A stretch of 11,109 nt of DNA from an uncultured Paenibacillaceae bacterium (GCA_937983035.1 CALKAN010000378.1:1-11109); one strand, 5' to 3'; shown: positions 1-6,477, counted from the first letter of the stretch. The notes: generated by a model not told the origin, from the letters alone. Made by a program: numbers and translations.

Positions 1-324
1 TTTTCCTTTCAATCCGTGCATGCGGCCAAAGAAGCGCAAATTGTCGGCAGCGGATAATTTCTCCTCTAAGCTGATTTCCTGAGGAACATACCCGATGCGA
101 TGCTGAATTTGATCTCGATCGCGGCGCATGGACATATTTTCAATTTGAATGTCTCCTTCGAAGTCCAAAATGATTCCGGCTAATATTTTCATCAGCGTCG
201 ATTTTCCAGCTCCATTGGGACCGAGCAAACCGAAGCATGCGCCTTTGTCGATCGAAAGATGAACATCTTCCAACACCCGCTTTGAACCGTATGTTTTCCC
301 CGCTTTCTTCACTTCGATCATCAT
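1..324 (-). CDS. ABC transporter ATP-binding protein, N-terminal part (cut by the window edge)
   Basis: This is the nucleotide-binding subunit of an ABC transporter and should hydrolyse ATP on the cytoplasmic face of the membrane. The 108 codons present start at ATG 324 and run off the left edge, so the signature motif, Walker B and H-loop are not visible. The Walker A motif GPNGAGKST is at residues 35-43, and the Q-loop Gln is residue 82 in the stretch GYVPQE. The A-loop aromatic is probably Tyr12. The start follows the stop codon of the upstream regulator gene by one base and has an AGGAG box (331-335), so the genes are translationally close. The spacing of the motifs is that of the common CcmA/drug-export type ATPases, but the substrate cannot be told. 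The permease is probably beyond the window or is the membrane protein at 618-1226. Confidence 0.93.
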   Translation of the reverse strand, partial: MMIEVKKAGKTYGSKRVLEDVHLSIDKGACFGLLGPNGAGKSTLMKILAGIILDFEGDIQIENMSMRRDRDQIQHRIGYVPQEISLEEKLSAADNLRFFGRMHGLKGK

Positions 325-325
325 A

Positions 326-625
326 TCACTCTCCTTTAATGATTTTTTCCAGCGTTTCAATATACTTTTTGTAAGCTTGCTTGCCTTTCTCGCTCGGGTA
401 ACAGATCGTTCTCGGTTTTCTGCGAACGAACGTTTTTTCGACCACGATGTATTCCGCCTCTTCTAATTTGCGTATATGGGCGCCCAGATTGCCATCGCTT
501 AAGCCTAACTTTTTCTTTAAAAACGTGAAATCCGCCTTGCCGTAAGACATGAGGATGCTCATAATGCCGAGCCTTGCTTTCGCATGAATGACATCGTCCA
601 ATTGATGAAGGGAATTTTCATCCAT
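326..625 (-). CDS. Winged-helix transcriptional regulator (small, 99 residues)
   Basis: A one-domain winged-helix DNA-binding protein of the type found next to ABC transporter genes in Firmicutes (HTH_34-like). Helices 2 and 3 lie around residues 30-54, with the recognition helix near GNLGAHIRKLEEAEY. The basic beta wing follows at residues 60-76 (KTFVRRKPRTICYPSE) and a C-terminal helix at about 80-97 probably makes the dimer. No ligand domain is present. Its ATG at 625 lies inside the end of the upstream membrane-protein gene (8-base overlap), and it ends one base before the ABC ATPase gene, so the three are an operon. It probably controls this same operon; that is inference from position. 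The ribosome binding site is weak (GGGGGA), consistent with translational coupling to the gene before it. Confidence 0.88.
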   Translation of the reverse strand: MDENSLHQLDDVIHAKARLGIMSILMSYGKADFTFLKKKLGLSDGNLGAHIRKLEEAEYIVVEKTFVRRKPRTICYPSEKGKQAYKKYIETLEKIIKGE

Positions 626-1226
626 CGTTTTTCCCCCATCTGCGCAGCATGATGCCGGTAATCAAGAAGATGCCCCCTCCGAAAACCGTCATGATGCCGG
701 CATGGTAAGGCGGAAACCAAATGGCGTTTATGCATGCGAGCAGCGCGAACCAGATCCCCATGATAAAAACTTCTTTGCCGAGAATGACGCCGATCAATAA
801 ATATAAAATCGAGACGAAAATGACTGAATACAGTCCGATGACATCAGCGCTGAAGTGCACAAATCCCGTCGTGATCAAAACGATGAAGAAGACAACGATC
901 ACGCCAAAACATGAAAACAGCATCGATAATTTTCGATCAAAAACTGTCGGCAGCGGATCTTCTTTCGCTTGCTTGATGCCAATGGTCAAATTCAAGATCA
1001 TTCCGATGATCGACAAACCGCCCCAGATCCAAGGCAATAAATGATCGAATCCGAGGGCATCTGCACCAAACCCGATGATCCAAATGATTCCCCAAATAAT
1101 AAAATAAGGGCTGGCACCGGCAGCTGTATTCCTTGTCTGAAGCTCCATCAACTGTTTAATGTAAGCCAAATCTTTAACTAATTGACTGTTCGTTTGCTCA
1201 GTTTTCTTCTCATGTTCTTTGTTCAC
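618..1226 (-). CDS. Multi-pass membrane protein, first gene of the ABC operon
   Basis: A 202-residue integral membrane protein of unknown function. A charged N-terminal region of about 38 residues is followed by about six hydrophobic segments, roughly at residues 40-60, 63-84, 100-123, 129-150, 152-172 and 177-195. It ends with a short basic tail (RRWGKNDG). Several segments are rich in Trp and Gly. The start is GTG at 1226, preceded by an AAGG-type box near 1238-1246; no better ATG is available before residue 27. It is the first gene of the minus-strand operon with the winged-helix regulator and the ABC ATPase. It could be a permease partner of that ATPase or a sensor for the regulator. It does not show the architecture of a standard ABC-2 permease, so I give no substrate. 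Confidence 0.8.
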   Translation of the reverse strand: MNKEHEKKTEQTNSQLVKDLAYIKQLMELQTRNTAAGASPYFIIWGIIWIIGFGADALGFDHLLPWIWGGLSIIGMILNLTIGIKQAKEDPLPTVFDRKLSMLFSCFGVIVVFFIVLITTGFVHFSADVIGLYSVIFVSILYLLIGVILGKEVFIMGIWFALLACINAIWFPPYHAGIMTVFGGGIFLITGIMLRRWGKNDG

Positions 1227-1266
1227 GTTATGCTCATCCTTTCCTTTGCAGTGAACTCTGTGTTAT

Positions 1267-1295
1267 AGAGTACTATATTATATCTTACGTGTCAA
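1267..1295 (-). promoter_or_regulatory. Possible promoter of the minus-strand ABC operon
   Basis: On the minus strand a perfect TTGACA lies at 1295-1290. At a 17-base spacing the -10 is only TACTCT (1272-1267). A perfect TATAAT sits at 1282-1277 but is too close to that -35 and has a poor one of its own. The AT-rich block therefore probably holds the promoter, but the exact pair of boxes is uncertain. Confidence 0.4.
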
Positions 1296-1327
1296 AATAA
1301 AAAATGATTCAGACCTTTGCACTAAAA

Positions 1328-1356
1328 TTGTAGAAGCTGCACCATCCAGATATAAT
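1328..1356 (+). promoter_or_regulatory. Candidate sigma-A promoter of the SGNH hydrolase gene
   Basis: TTGTAG (1328-1333), a 17-base spacer and a perfect TATAAT (1351-1356). The predicted transcript would carry a leader of about 75 bases that includes a small perfect inverted repeat, GTGCA-AA-TGCAC, at 1376-1387. That repeat may be an operator, but nothing else supports this. Confidence 0.5.
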
Positions 1357-1421
1357 CGATAAGCAGATGCTTTATGTGCAAATGCACGTTCACCCATGAT
1401 GCGATAACGAGTTGATTAAAG

Positions 1422-1428
1422 AAAGGAG
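1422..1428 (+). promoter_or_regulatory. Ribosome binding site that places the SGNH hydrolase start at TTG 1437
   Basis: AAAGGAG at 1422-1428 is followed by 8 bases and then TTG at 1437. An in-frame GTG at 1428-1430 overlaps the box itself and has no box of its own, so it is an unlikely start. Confidence 0.75.
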
Positions 1429-1436
1429 TGTTTAAC

Positions 1437-2144
1437 TTGGAAGCATTCGCCAGACTGCGCCGGCGCTTGGAGGAAAAAGCGAAAGACTTATCCGCCAAGC
1501 CGGTAACGTATGTTGCAATCGGGGACAGCGTAACCCAAGGATTGATGGAAACAGGCGTATTGGAACACGAACGAGTGTATCCTCAGCTGCTGCGGCTGGA
1601 AATCGCCAAGCGGCATCCTTATGCGGTCGTGAATGTCATTAATGCAGGCGTGGGAGGAGAAACCGCGCATCAGTCTCGATCAAGATGGCAGCGAGACGTG
1701 ATCAGTCATCAGCCGGATCTAGTCACGATCAAATACGGATTAAACGATGTGCATGAAGGCGCTCAAGGCTTGCGCCGCTATATTGGAGCGATTCGGGATC
1801 TGGTACTATTGATTCAAACAGAAACTGACGCCGATCTGCTGCTGCTCACACCGAGCATGCTGATGAAAAGGGATAATTCTCGAATTGCCGGCAGCGACCG
1901 CCGGTACATTCCGACTTATGTAAAATTATATGAGGAAAACATGCTTGCGAAGTATGTAGAGGCGCTCAGATCGTTTGCTGCTGCCAACGCCTTGCCTCTG
2001 CTTGATGTTTATGCGATGTGGGAAAAGATGGAGGAAGAAGGAGAGGACATTCATGAGCGCTTGGCGAACGGCATCGATCATCCGGACAGAAAGTTTCATC
2101 AACAATTGGCAGAGGCGATGGCTGAGCACATCTTAGGTGAATAG
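1437..2144 (+). CDS. SGNH/GDSL-family hydrolase (esterase/acylhydrolase)
   Basis: A serine hydrolase of the SGNH fold that probably cleaves an ester on a lipid or acylated sugar; the substrate is unknown. From the TTG start (235 residues) the blocks fall in the right order. Block I, AIGDSVTQG, has the nucleophile Ser31. Block II, NAGVGGETA, has Gly71. Block III, YGLNDV, has Asn103. Block V has His215 in NGIDHPDRKFH. The acid of the triad normally sits three residues before the His; here that position is Gly and an Asp is directly before the His, as in a subgroup I remember with an NGINHP-type block, so the acid is unclear. There is no signal peptide, and the charged N-terminal helix suggests a cytoplasmic protein. 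It stands alone between a divergent ABC operon and a convergent acyltransferase-like gene. Confidence 0.88.
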   Translation: MEAFARLRRRLEEKAKDLSAKPVTYVAIGDSVTQGLMETGVLEHERVYPQLLRLEIAKRHPYAVVNVINAGVGGETAHQSRSRWQRDVISHQPDLVTIKYGLNDVHEGAQGLRRYIGAIRDLVLLIQTETDADLLLLTPSMLMKRDNSRIAGSDRRYIPTYVKLYEENMLAKYVEALRSFAAANALPLLDVYAMWEKMEEEGEDIHERLANGIDHPDRKFHQQLAEAMAEHILGE

Positions 2145-2160
2145 CCTCTGCCTTGCTCTT
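2108..2160 (+). terminator. Probable terminator overlapping the end of the SGNH hydrolase gene
   Basis: GGCAGAGGC (2108-2116) pairs perfectly with GCCTCTGCC (2144-2152), and a T-rich stretch TTGCTCTTTTC follows. The left arm lies inside the last codons and the loop (27 bases) contains most of the stop codon. Only 22 bases separate this gene from the convergent gene, so a terminator here is expected. The long loop makes it less certain. Confidence 0.5.
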
Positions 2161-2166
2161 TTCAGC

Positions 2167-3399
2167 TTACTTCAATGCTTCCGCTTCTTCCTTAAGCATA
2201 AATCCGCCGCCGAGGCGAAATTTTCCGCCTGCCCTCATAAAGTCTTTCATTTTTCTTTGCAATGACGTATGTTCCGGCAATTGATCCAATTCGCGTTTTT
2301 CGCATCGAAAGACGAATGTATAAATACTTTCATCGCCGCTTTTGACGGGATACGGATGATACCATTCTTGAAACTTGACCAAGTTCGACGATTCGCCCAG
2401 CAATCCCCGAAGCTGAGGATCCATCAGCCAAGAAACACAGGCGATTGCCGTGTAGGGCCAATCCGGATAATATGTTTTGAAAAATTCGACAGCGCGCACG
2501 AATGAATCGCGGCAGTCTTCCTTCGTAAAGGAACCTTTTCTCGGGATGTGCACATGCAAAACAGGATCGTCTTGCTTCAGCCTCAGTTCCCATTGCTGTT
2601 TAGACAACGCAACAGGTTCATTCAATGCCGAGCCGTTTTCAGAAGATAACGGAAAGCCTTCGACCTCTGCATCATCTTCGCGAATATATGCCGTCCATCC
2701 GCCGCTTTCATCGCAGATTCCGTTCGTTCCGTCAACGAGGCCGTCGCGGCGGTATTTTACCCCTTCTTCAGATAATGCGGCAACGCTTCCGTCCAGTTTA
2801 TTTCGATACCCGCGAATCGGATATCTAAACGTTCTCATTTCAAATTCGAGTCGTCCTAAGCTGTACAGCCGGCCTTGAAAATGATTCAACAACCAATTCA
2901 AAAGCCGCATGCTCAAGCCGGTCTTTCCGGATTCTTCTTCATGCACTTGCATGTTCGCATTGACTTTGCCCAGCGTTTCCCGAATCACCTGCTCCGGAAT
3001 GTTCCGCTCTTTGTAAAGCTGCATAATATGCGGAAAACCGGACAGAAGCACAACGGCTGGGAAAAAATTTTGTGCTGTTTCCATGGCAGGATCGGACAGA
3101 CGCGGAGCAGGCCATTCTGCGACGCGTTCAGAGAAAGAATCAGGCTTCACATAAATCATATAATGCCATAACCAGGCAAGCCGGCTTAAGCTGTCGTGTT
3201 CGCGCATGAGCTTAAAAGCCTCCTGCAGCAGCGTTGACCTCTTGTCCGTCAATTGAATAACCTTCAACACATCGGTCAGATAATCATCTTGCAAAAAAGG
3301 GATGGAAGATCCGGGCATATGGTCCATTGCTTCTTTGTAATTCCGCGCCCATGATTCCGGTGATTCCGAAATTCCAAGCTGCTCGATCCATTGCAGCAA
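2167..3399 (-). CDS. Acyltransferase-domain protein (GNAT-like), putative
   Basis: A 410-residue soluble protein with no signal peptide or membrane segment. Its overall sequence resembles the Firmicutes proteins annotated as acyltransferase domain-containing, with a helical N-acyltransferase N-terminal domain (here about residues 1-150) and a GNAT-like C-terminal domain (here about 170-400); this is recalled family knowledge, not a search. Visible points are many Trp/Tyr/Phe residues in the N half (WARNYKEAMDH, WLWHYMIYVKP), a likely strand HVHIPRKG, and CVSWLMDPQLR near the C end. The last 25 residues are basic and Gly-rich. The start is TTG 3399 with AGAGGTG 7 bases upstream. The donor and acceptor are unknown. 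It is convergent with the SGNH hydrolase gene; an acyl-group theme for the pair is tempting but unproven. Confidence 0.72.
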   Translation of the reverse strand: MLQWIEQLGISESPESWARNYKEAMDHMPGSSIPFLQDDYLTDVLKVIQLTDKRSTLLQEAFKLMREHDSLSRLAWLWHYMIYVKPDSFSERVAEWPAPRLSDPAMETAQNFFPAVVLLSGFPHIMQLYKERNIPEQVIRETLGKVNANMQVHEEESGKTGLSMRLLNWLLNHFQGRLYSLGRLEFEMRTFRYPIRGYRNKLDGSVAALSEEGVKYRRDGLVDGTNGICDESGGWTAYIREDDAEVEGFPLSSENGSALNEPVALSKQQWELRLKQDDPVLHVHIPRKGSFTKEDCRDSFVRAVEFFKTYYPDWPYTAIACVSWLMDPQLRGLLGESSNLVKFQEWYHPYPVKSGDESIYTFVFRCEKRELDQLPEHTSLQRKMKDFMRAGGKFRLGGGFMLKEEAEALK

Positions 3400-3406
3400 T
3401 TTGATT

Positions 3407-3413
3407 CACCTCT
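3407..3413 (-). promoter_or_regulatory. Ribosome binding site deciding the TTG start of the acyltransferase-like gene
   Basis: On the minus strand AGAGGTG (3413-3407) is followed by 7 bases and TTG at 3399. No ATG with a box is nearby. Confidence 0.65.
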
Positions 3414-3462
3414 TTCATTCATGCATCCCGCTGTAAACGGATTGTAAAACGCTTTCGCTCCT

Positions 3463-3491
3463 ATTCTAGCAAAATGCTCATCGTTCGGAAA
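3463..3491 (-). promoter_or_regulatory. Candidate promoter of the acyltransferase-like gene
   Basis: On the minus strand TTTCCG (3491-3486), 17 bases, then TAGAAT (3468-3463) preceded by TGC, which makes an extended -10. The leader would be about 55 bases. The -35 is weak. Confidence 0.45.
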
Positions 3492-3510
3492 CATAAAAAA
3501 ATACGATTCT

Positions 3511-3539
3511 GCATTTCAAAATTTCAATTTTGCATTTCA
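3511..3539. repeat. Short repeats upstream of the acyltransferase-like promoter
   Basis: GCATTTCA occurs twice, at 3511-3518 and 3532-3539, with a further ATTTCA at 3521-3526. Between them CAAAAT-TTCA-ATTTTG (3517-3532) is a perfect inverted repeat with 6-base arms. The block lies 20-50 bases upstream of the predicted -35 and could bind a regulator. The rest of the 3400-3666 spacer holds the promoter and the inverted repeat at 3614-3659. Confidence 0.45.
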
Positions 3540-3613
3540 GCAGGAATGACTTAGAAGCATGTGTGCAATGGATCTGGAACAACCAAAAACGTCTGCGTCA
3601 TTTGCCATTTGCC

Positions 3614-3659
3614 GTCGAATTATTAACCCGACTAATCATTAATGTCATTAATATTCGAC
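3614..3659. repeat. Inverted repeat downstream of the XRE-membrane gene
   Basis: The left arm (3614-3626, GTCGAATTATTAA) pairs with TTAATATTCGAC (3648-3659) over 12 base pairs with one bulged T. The loop is 21 bases and carries ATTAATG near its end. No T-tract follows on either strand close to the arms, so it is not a standard intrinsic terminator, although it starts only 8 bases past the stop codon of the gene at 3667. Confidence 0.6.
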
Positions 3660-3666
3660 ATCATAT

Positions 3667-4917
3667 TCATTTTTTCGATAACTTTTTCAATGCATAATGA
3701 TCTCTTAACCAAGCGATCACGATTGTTAATGCAATAAATAAACAGAAAAATGTGATGATCATCGTTCGGATCGGATATTCCAGCATCATTCCATATTCAG
3801 AAGAGAAAGAAAACCCGTGATTCAGCGCATAGACCAGCAAGCCAAATGATACGGCATCTCGAAAAATATAAGCATTCATAAATATTTTTACGATCGTTTC
3901 CGTCTCTTTTAATATGGAACGCACAATATAAACGCCATAAATAATCAAAGGCAGGAACAGCAGGATGATTGCGGCTGCTGGAGACGGCCTGTAATGACTA
4001 AAGATTGTTTCAATCACGACAATGATGACAATCATATAAACGACCCAGCTGAAGAAGAATCCTGCAGACATTAAATTAAACTTTTTAATGCTCTGAAGAG
4101 CCGGGTGGTCAGATGTGACGTTTGTTTCCGCCTCTATTCCCCATCGATCATAAAATTGATTTAAGAAAACGTTTTGTCCAAAGTATATGACGATCCCTCC
4201 GAACAACAAAAAGAACGGCACGATCAACACATATTCTTCAAATGCTAAGATGCTTTTGGCGTACGCGGAATGATCGAACAAAATATATGGCAGCGGCAAG
4301 ATGAAAGATATGCCCCAAACCCACAGCGCCCGCCTCAGATGATTTCCTGTGCTTCTAATAATATTCCGAATTTCATTGTTTTCTACATCGGCATTCACCA
4401 TCTTCATGCTGCTTTTCAGCGAATGATGCAGCCGATTGATTAGAGTAAATACGAGCACAATGCTCGCTGTCAACAAGGTCAGTTGGATGCCGAACCCCAA
4501 CTTTTCATATAACGTAACAAAAGTAATCGTGTAAAAACAGATCAGTCCAAGCACGGCCAGCCACAGCGCCCAAATCAAATGATTCGTAAATTTATGGTAT
4601 GCCGCATGGACCAGAAACATCATGCTGGACAAGCTTTGATCTTCCGATTGTTTCTGCGGCAGGATGCGATTTTGTTCGCTTTGATGCACTGCATCAAAAC
4701 CGTGCTCATTCTTCTCCCCTCTCAACAATTCATCAACGGATACATCCAACGCTTCTGCCAGTGCAGGCAAAATGGAAATCTCAGGAAAACCGTATCCTCG
4801 TTCCCATTTGCTGATCGCTTTATTGGTCACACCCAGCAAATCAGCTAAATTTTTCTGCGTCAATTGCTTTTCTTTGCGCAGATGAGCGATGAATATTCCG
4901 AATTTCTCGTTGTCCAT
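3667..4917 (-). CDS. XRE-type helix-turn-helix protein fused to a multi-pass membrane domain
   Basis: A 416-residue predicted membrane-anchored DNA-binding protein. Residues 6-65 are a Cro/CI-type helix-turn-helix (KQLTQKNLADLLGV, then NKAISKWERGYGFPEI) ending in the usual VDELLRGE. A polar linker of about 30 residues follows, then about eight hydrophobic segments from near residue 95 to the C end (for example LWLAVLGLICFYTITFV, EYVLIVPFFLLFGGIVIYFG and MIVIIVVIETIF). The layout matches Bacillales regulators in which the HTH lies in the cytoplasm and the membrane part may sense envelope state; the signal is unknown. I chose ATG 4917 because it has GGGAGGT directly upstream and begins the typical MDNEKFG sequence. 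An in-frame upstream ATG at 4968 would add 17 residues without a good box. The gene is alone on its transcript. Confidence 0.85.
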   Translation of the reverse strand: MDNEKFGIFIAHLRKEKQLTQKNLADLLGVTNKAISKWERGYGFPEISILPALAEALDVSVDELLRGEKNEHGFDAVHQSEQNRILPQKQSEDQSLSSMMFLVHAAYHKFTNHLIWALWLAVLGLICFYTITFVTLYEKLGFGIQLTLLTASIVLVFTLINRLHHSLKSSMKMVNADVENNEIRNIIRSTGNHLRRALWVWGISFILPLPYILFDHSAYAKSILAFEEYVLIVPFFLLFGGIVIYFGQNVFLNQFYDRWGIEAETNVTSDHPALQSIKKFNLMSAGFFFSWVVYMIVIIVVIETIFSHYRPSPAAAIILLFLPLIIYGVYIVRSILKETETIVKIFMNAYIFRDAVSFGLLVYALNHGFSFSSEYGMMLEYPIRTMIITFFCLFIALTIVIAWLRDHYALKKLSKK

Positions 4918-4921
4918 GTTT

Positions 4922-4928
4922 ACCTCCC
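4922..4928 (-). promoter_or_regulatory. Ribosome binding site deciding the start of the XRE-membrane gene
   Basis: On the minus strand GGGAGGT (4928-4922) lies with its GGAGG core 5 bases before ATG 4917, which argues against the upstream ATG at 4968. Confidence 0.75.
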
Positions 4929-4933
4929 TTGCT

Positions 4934-4943
4934 ATCGTTGATC
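4934..4943 (-). promoter_or_regulatory. Possible operator half-site GATCAACGAT upstream of the XRE-membrane gene
   Basis: On the minus strand this reads GATCAACGAT. The same ten bases occur at 6289-6298 in front of the ytvI-like gene, and nine of them at 8489-8497 in front of the CarD-family gene. It lies just downstream of a possible -10 TATGAT (4962-4957). Its function is inferred from recurrence only. Confidence 0.35.
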
Positions 4944-4976
4944 GTATTCTCATTCCATCATACTTCAAAACGGGAA

Positions 4977-5057
4977 TTATGCATAACTACGCTGTTTGGA
5001 GTCCGTCTACGAATCGTAGATTTCTCATTTTTAATAACGATAAACGGCTGCAGCCGT
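4977..5057. repeat. Cluster of three perfect palindromes in the XRE upstream spacer
   Basis: TTATGCATAA (4977-4986), TCTACGA-A-TCGTAGA (5006-5020) and ACGGCTGCAGCCGT (5044-5057) are each perfectly symmetrical and differ in sequence. They fall in the 232-base spacer between the XRE-membrane gene and the ytvI-like gene, upstream of the first and downstream of the second. They may be regulator sites for the XRE gene; the middle one could also fold as a small hairpin. Confidence 0.5.
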
Positions 5058-5081
5058 GTTGTTGCCCCGCCAACCATAATG

Positions 5082-5110
5082 AAAAGAGCTGGGATTTCAG
5101 TTCCCAACTC
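5082..5110 (-). terminator. Terminator of the ytvI-like gene
   Basis: On the minus strand GAGTTGGGA (5110-5102) pairs with TCCCAGCTC (5094-5086). This is a 9-base-pair stem with one G-U pair and a 7-base loop, followed by TTTT (5085-5082). It lies 40 bases past the ytvI-like stop codon. Confidence 0.65.
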
Positions 5111-5149
5111 CTGCATGGCAAGTGATTTGTTTTTTTGCCGGGCTGATTA

Positions 5150-6241
5150 TTAATTCTCCTTATGTTTTAAAAATTTCAAATCAAACAGTCCCGACTCTTT
5201 CGCTGATCGAAACGCTATGTATACAAACGGCCCTAATATTAACCCCATCACGCCAAAAAACACAAAACCAAAATACATCGATAAAATGGTAGGCAGCGCG
5301 GCAAGGCCGATGAAATCGCCCAACACTTTCGGCTCAATAATTCTGCGCAAAATCAGCAAGATCAAAGCAAGCATTAAAAGCTGAATCCCTGTGTTCATAT
5401 TCCCCATAATCATTGCAATGATTCCCCAAGGCACGAGAATCAACGCAGGCCCTACGTACAGCGGAATAATGTCAACGACCCAAATGATGATGGATGCAAT
5501 CAGCGCCGAACGAGGCGAAATGAACAACAAACTGACGTATGTAATGACGAAGACCCCAATGCTCATAAGAAACTGAGCTTTCCAGTAGCCGAGAAACACT
5601 TTGCCCATCCGGTTAAATACGTGTCTTAACTTCTCAGATGTTTCGGACTTGAACAAATTGTAAAACAGTTGAACGATCTTTGGAAAATCTAAGCTCACCA
5701 AGAAATATACGATCAAATAAACAAGCGTTACGAACAGCATATTCGGAATCGATTGAAGCCAGGCGCCGAGCATGGAAAGAAACTGAGCCGTAAAATGCAG
5801 CACTTTATCATACAGCGTTTCAGCCTGACGTTCCATCTCCAGAATGATTAAATTTCCTTGCGGAATTTCTTGAACTAATTCGTAGAAGCGCACAATCAAA
5901 TTGTCCATAAAAATTTGAACTTCAATCGCATAGCGAGGAATGTTCATCGCCAAATCATACAAATATTTAATGACCCTTGTCAACGTAAAATATAAAATCG
6001 CGGCGCATATGAAAATGAATGTTAAAAATACGATGAGAACAGGAAGCCATCTGTTTTTCACTTTCATTTTTCTTTGCAAAAACTTTACAAACGGTTCGCA
6101 GATCATCGCTGTCAAGACGGCAAGCAAAATGGGCGAAAAAACAGAAAAATATACCGCAACAAAGATGCCCAATGCCGTCAATCCTGCTCCGAAAACGATG
6201 CGGCGAACTAAAACTGGACTTAACAATATACCGGCCACCAA
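5150..6241 (-). CDS. ytvI: YtvI-like sporulation membrane protein, AI-2E/PerM transporter family
   Basis: A 363-residue integral membrane protein of the AI-2E family (PerM/UPF0118). The length and sequence fit the Bacillus YtvI subgroup annotated as a sporulation integral membrane protein; its substrate is not established. Two helices lie at residues 10-48 and one at 65-90. A polar region (95-160) is typical of the family. Helices at 165-185, 222-242 and 244-264 follow, and then a C-terminal block of family motifs. These are Asp257-Ile-Ile-Pro, VPWGI at 270-274, IIEPKVLG at 301-308 and GLILGP at 333-338. The first codon of the longest frame is TTG 6241 with a poor box; TTG 6226 has GGTGG 8 bases before it and is an equally good start. 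A promoter (6316-6344) and terminator flank it, so it is a single-gene unit. Confidence 0.85.
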   Translation of the reverse strand: MVAGILLSPVLVRRIVFGAGLTALGIFVAVYFSVFSPILLAVLTAMICEPFVKFLQRKMKVKNRWLPVLIVFLTFIFICAAILYFTLTRVIKYLYDLAMNIPRYAIEVQIFMDNLIVRFYELVQEIPQGNLIILEMERQAETLYDKVLHFTAQFLSMLGAWLQSIPNMLFVTLVYLIVYFLVSLDFPKIVQLFYNLFKSETSEKLRHVFNRMGKVFLGYWKAQFLMSIGVFVITYVSLLFISPRSALIASIIIWVVDIIPLYVGPALILVPWGIIAMIMGNMNTGIQLLMLALILLILRRIIEPKVLGDFIGLAALPTILSMYFGFVFFGVMGLILGPFVYIAFRSAKESGLFDLKFLKHKEN

Positions 6242-6288
6242 CTTTCTATTTTGTCTATTTTAGCTGATGCAGGATCGCCAAGATTAAT

Positions 6289-6298
6289 GATCAACGAT
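6289..6298 (+). promoter_or_regulatory. Possible operator half-site GATCAACGAT upstream of ytvI
   Basis: GATCAACGAT lies about 10-20 bases downstream of the predicted ytvI transcription start. It is the same ten bases as in front of the XRE-membrane gene at 4934-4943 (opposite strand). Confidence 0.35.
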
Positions 6299-6315
6299 AA
6301 ACATGCTTTTTTACT

Positions 6316-6344
6316 ATTATATTCTTTATGCGGCTGAATATCTA
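6316..6344 (-). promoter_or_regulatory. Candidate promoter of the ytvI-like gene
   Basis: On the minus strand TAGATA (6344-6339), 17 bases, then a perfect TATAAT (6321-6316). The leader would be about 70-85 bases. The boxes look like sigma-A rather than the sporulation sigma factors. Confidence 0.5.
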
Positions 6345-6402
6345 TCTTTTTTCCTGCTTGGTTTTCTTGTGATTTTTAGACATAACTTTTTCGTTATTAA
6401 AC

Positions 6403-6432
6403 ATGAAAGCGATGCCAATATTGTGGTATAGT
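6403..6432 (+). promoter_or_regulatory. Candidate promoter of the solute-binding lipoprotein gene
   Basis: ATGAAA (6403-6408), 18 bases, then TATAGT (6427-6432) preceded by TGG, giving an extended -10. Transcription would start near 6439, upstream of the cre-like site. Confidence 0.5.
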
Positions 6433-6463
6433 AATGTTGCGGCCAAATTTTTTTAAATTTTGT

Positions 6464-6477
6464 TGTAAGCGGTTACT
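6464..6477 (+). promoter_or_regulatory. cre-like site (CcpA operator) in the leader of the solute-binding gene
   Basis: TGTAAGCGGTTACT matches the Gram-positive cre consensus TGWAANCGNTNWCA at every specified position except the last. It lies about 25 bases downstream of the predicted transcription start and 37 bases before the ATG. A CcpA complex bound there would block elongation, so the gene is probably under carbon catabolite repression. A LacI-family operator of the same shape cannot be excluded. Confidence 0.7.

Noticed and set aside
721..1044. Plus-strand open frame of 107 codons opposite the membrane protein gene
   Set aside because: Mirror frame of a real gene: no ribosome binding site, unusual composition rich in Met/Lys/Thr/Pro, no recognisable domain.
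1290..1356. Single divergent operator for the ABC operon and the SGNH hydrolase gene
   Set aside because: No symmetrical element was found between the two promoter candidates, unlike the MarR-CarD spacer.
2477..2878. Plus-strand open frame of 133 codons opposite the acyltransferase-like gene
   Set aside because: Ser/Pro/Arg-rich translation with no start signal; it arises from the codon use of the minus-strand gene.
3438..3458. cre-like sequence (AAAACGCTTTCG core) in the leader of the acyltransferase-like gene
   Set aside because: The core looks right but three of the fixed outer positions of the cre consensus fail on either strand.
4579..5153. Several plus-strand open frames across the start of the XRE-membrane gene and its upstream spacer
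   Set aside because: They lack ribosome binding sites, overlap each other in different frames and cross operator-like palindromes.
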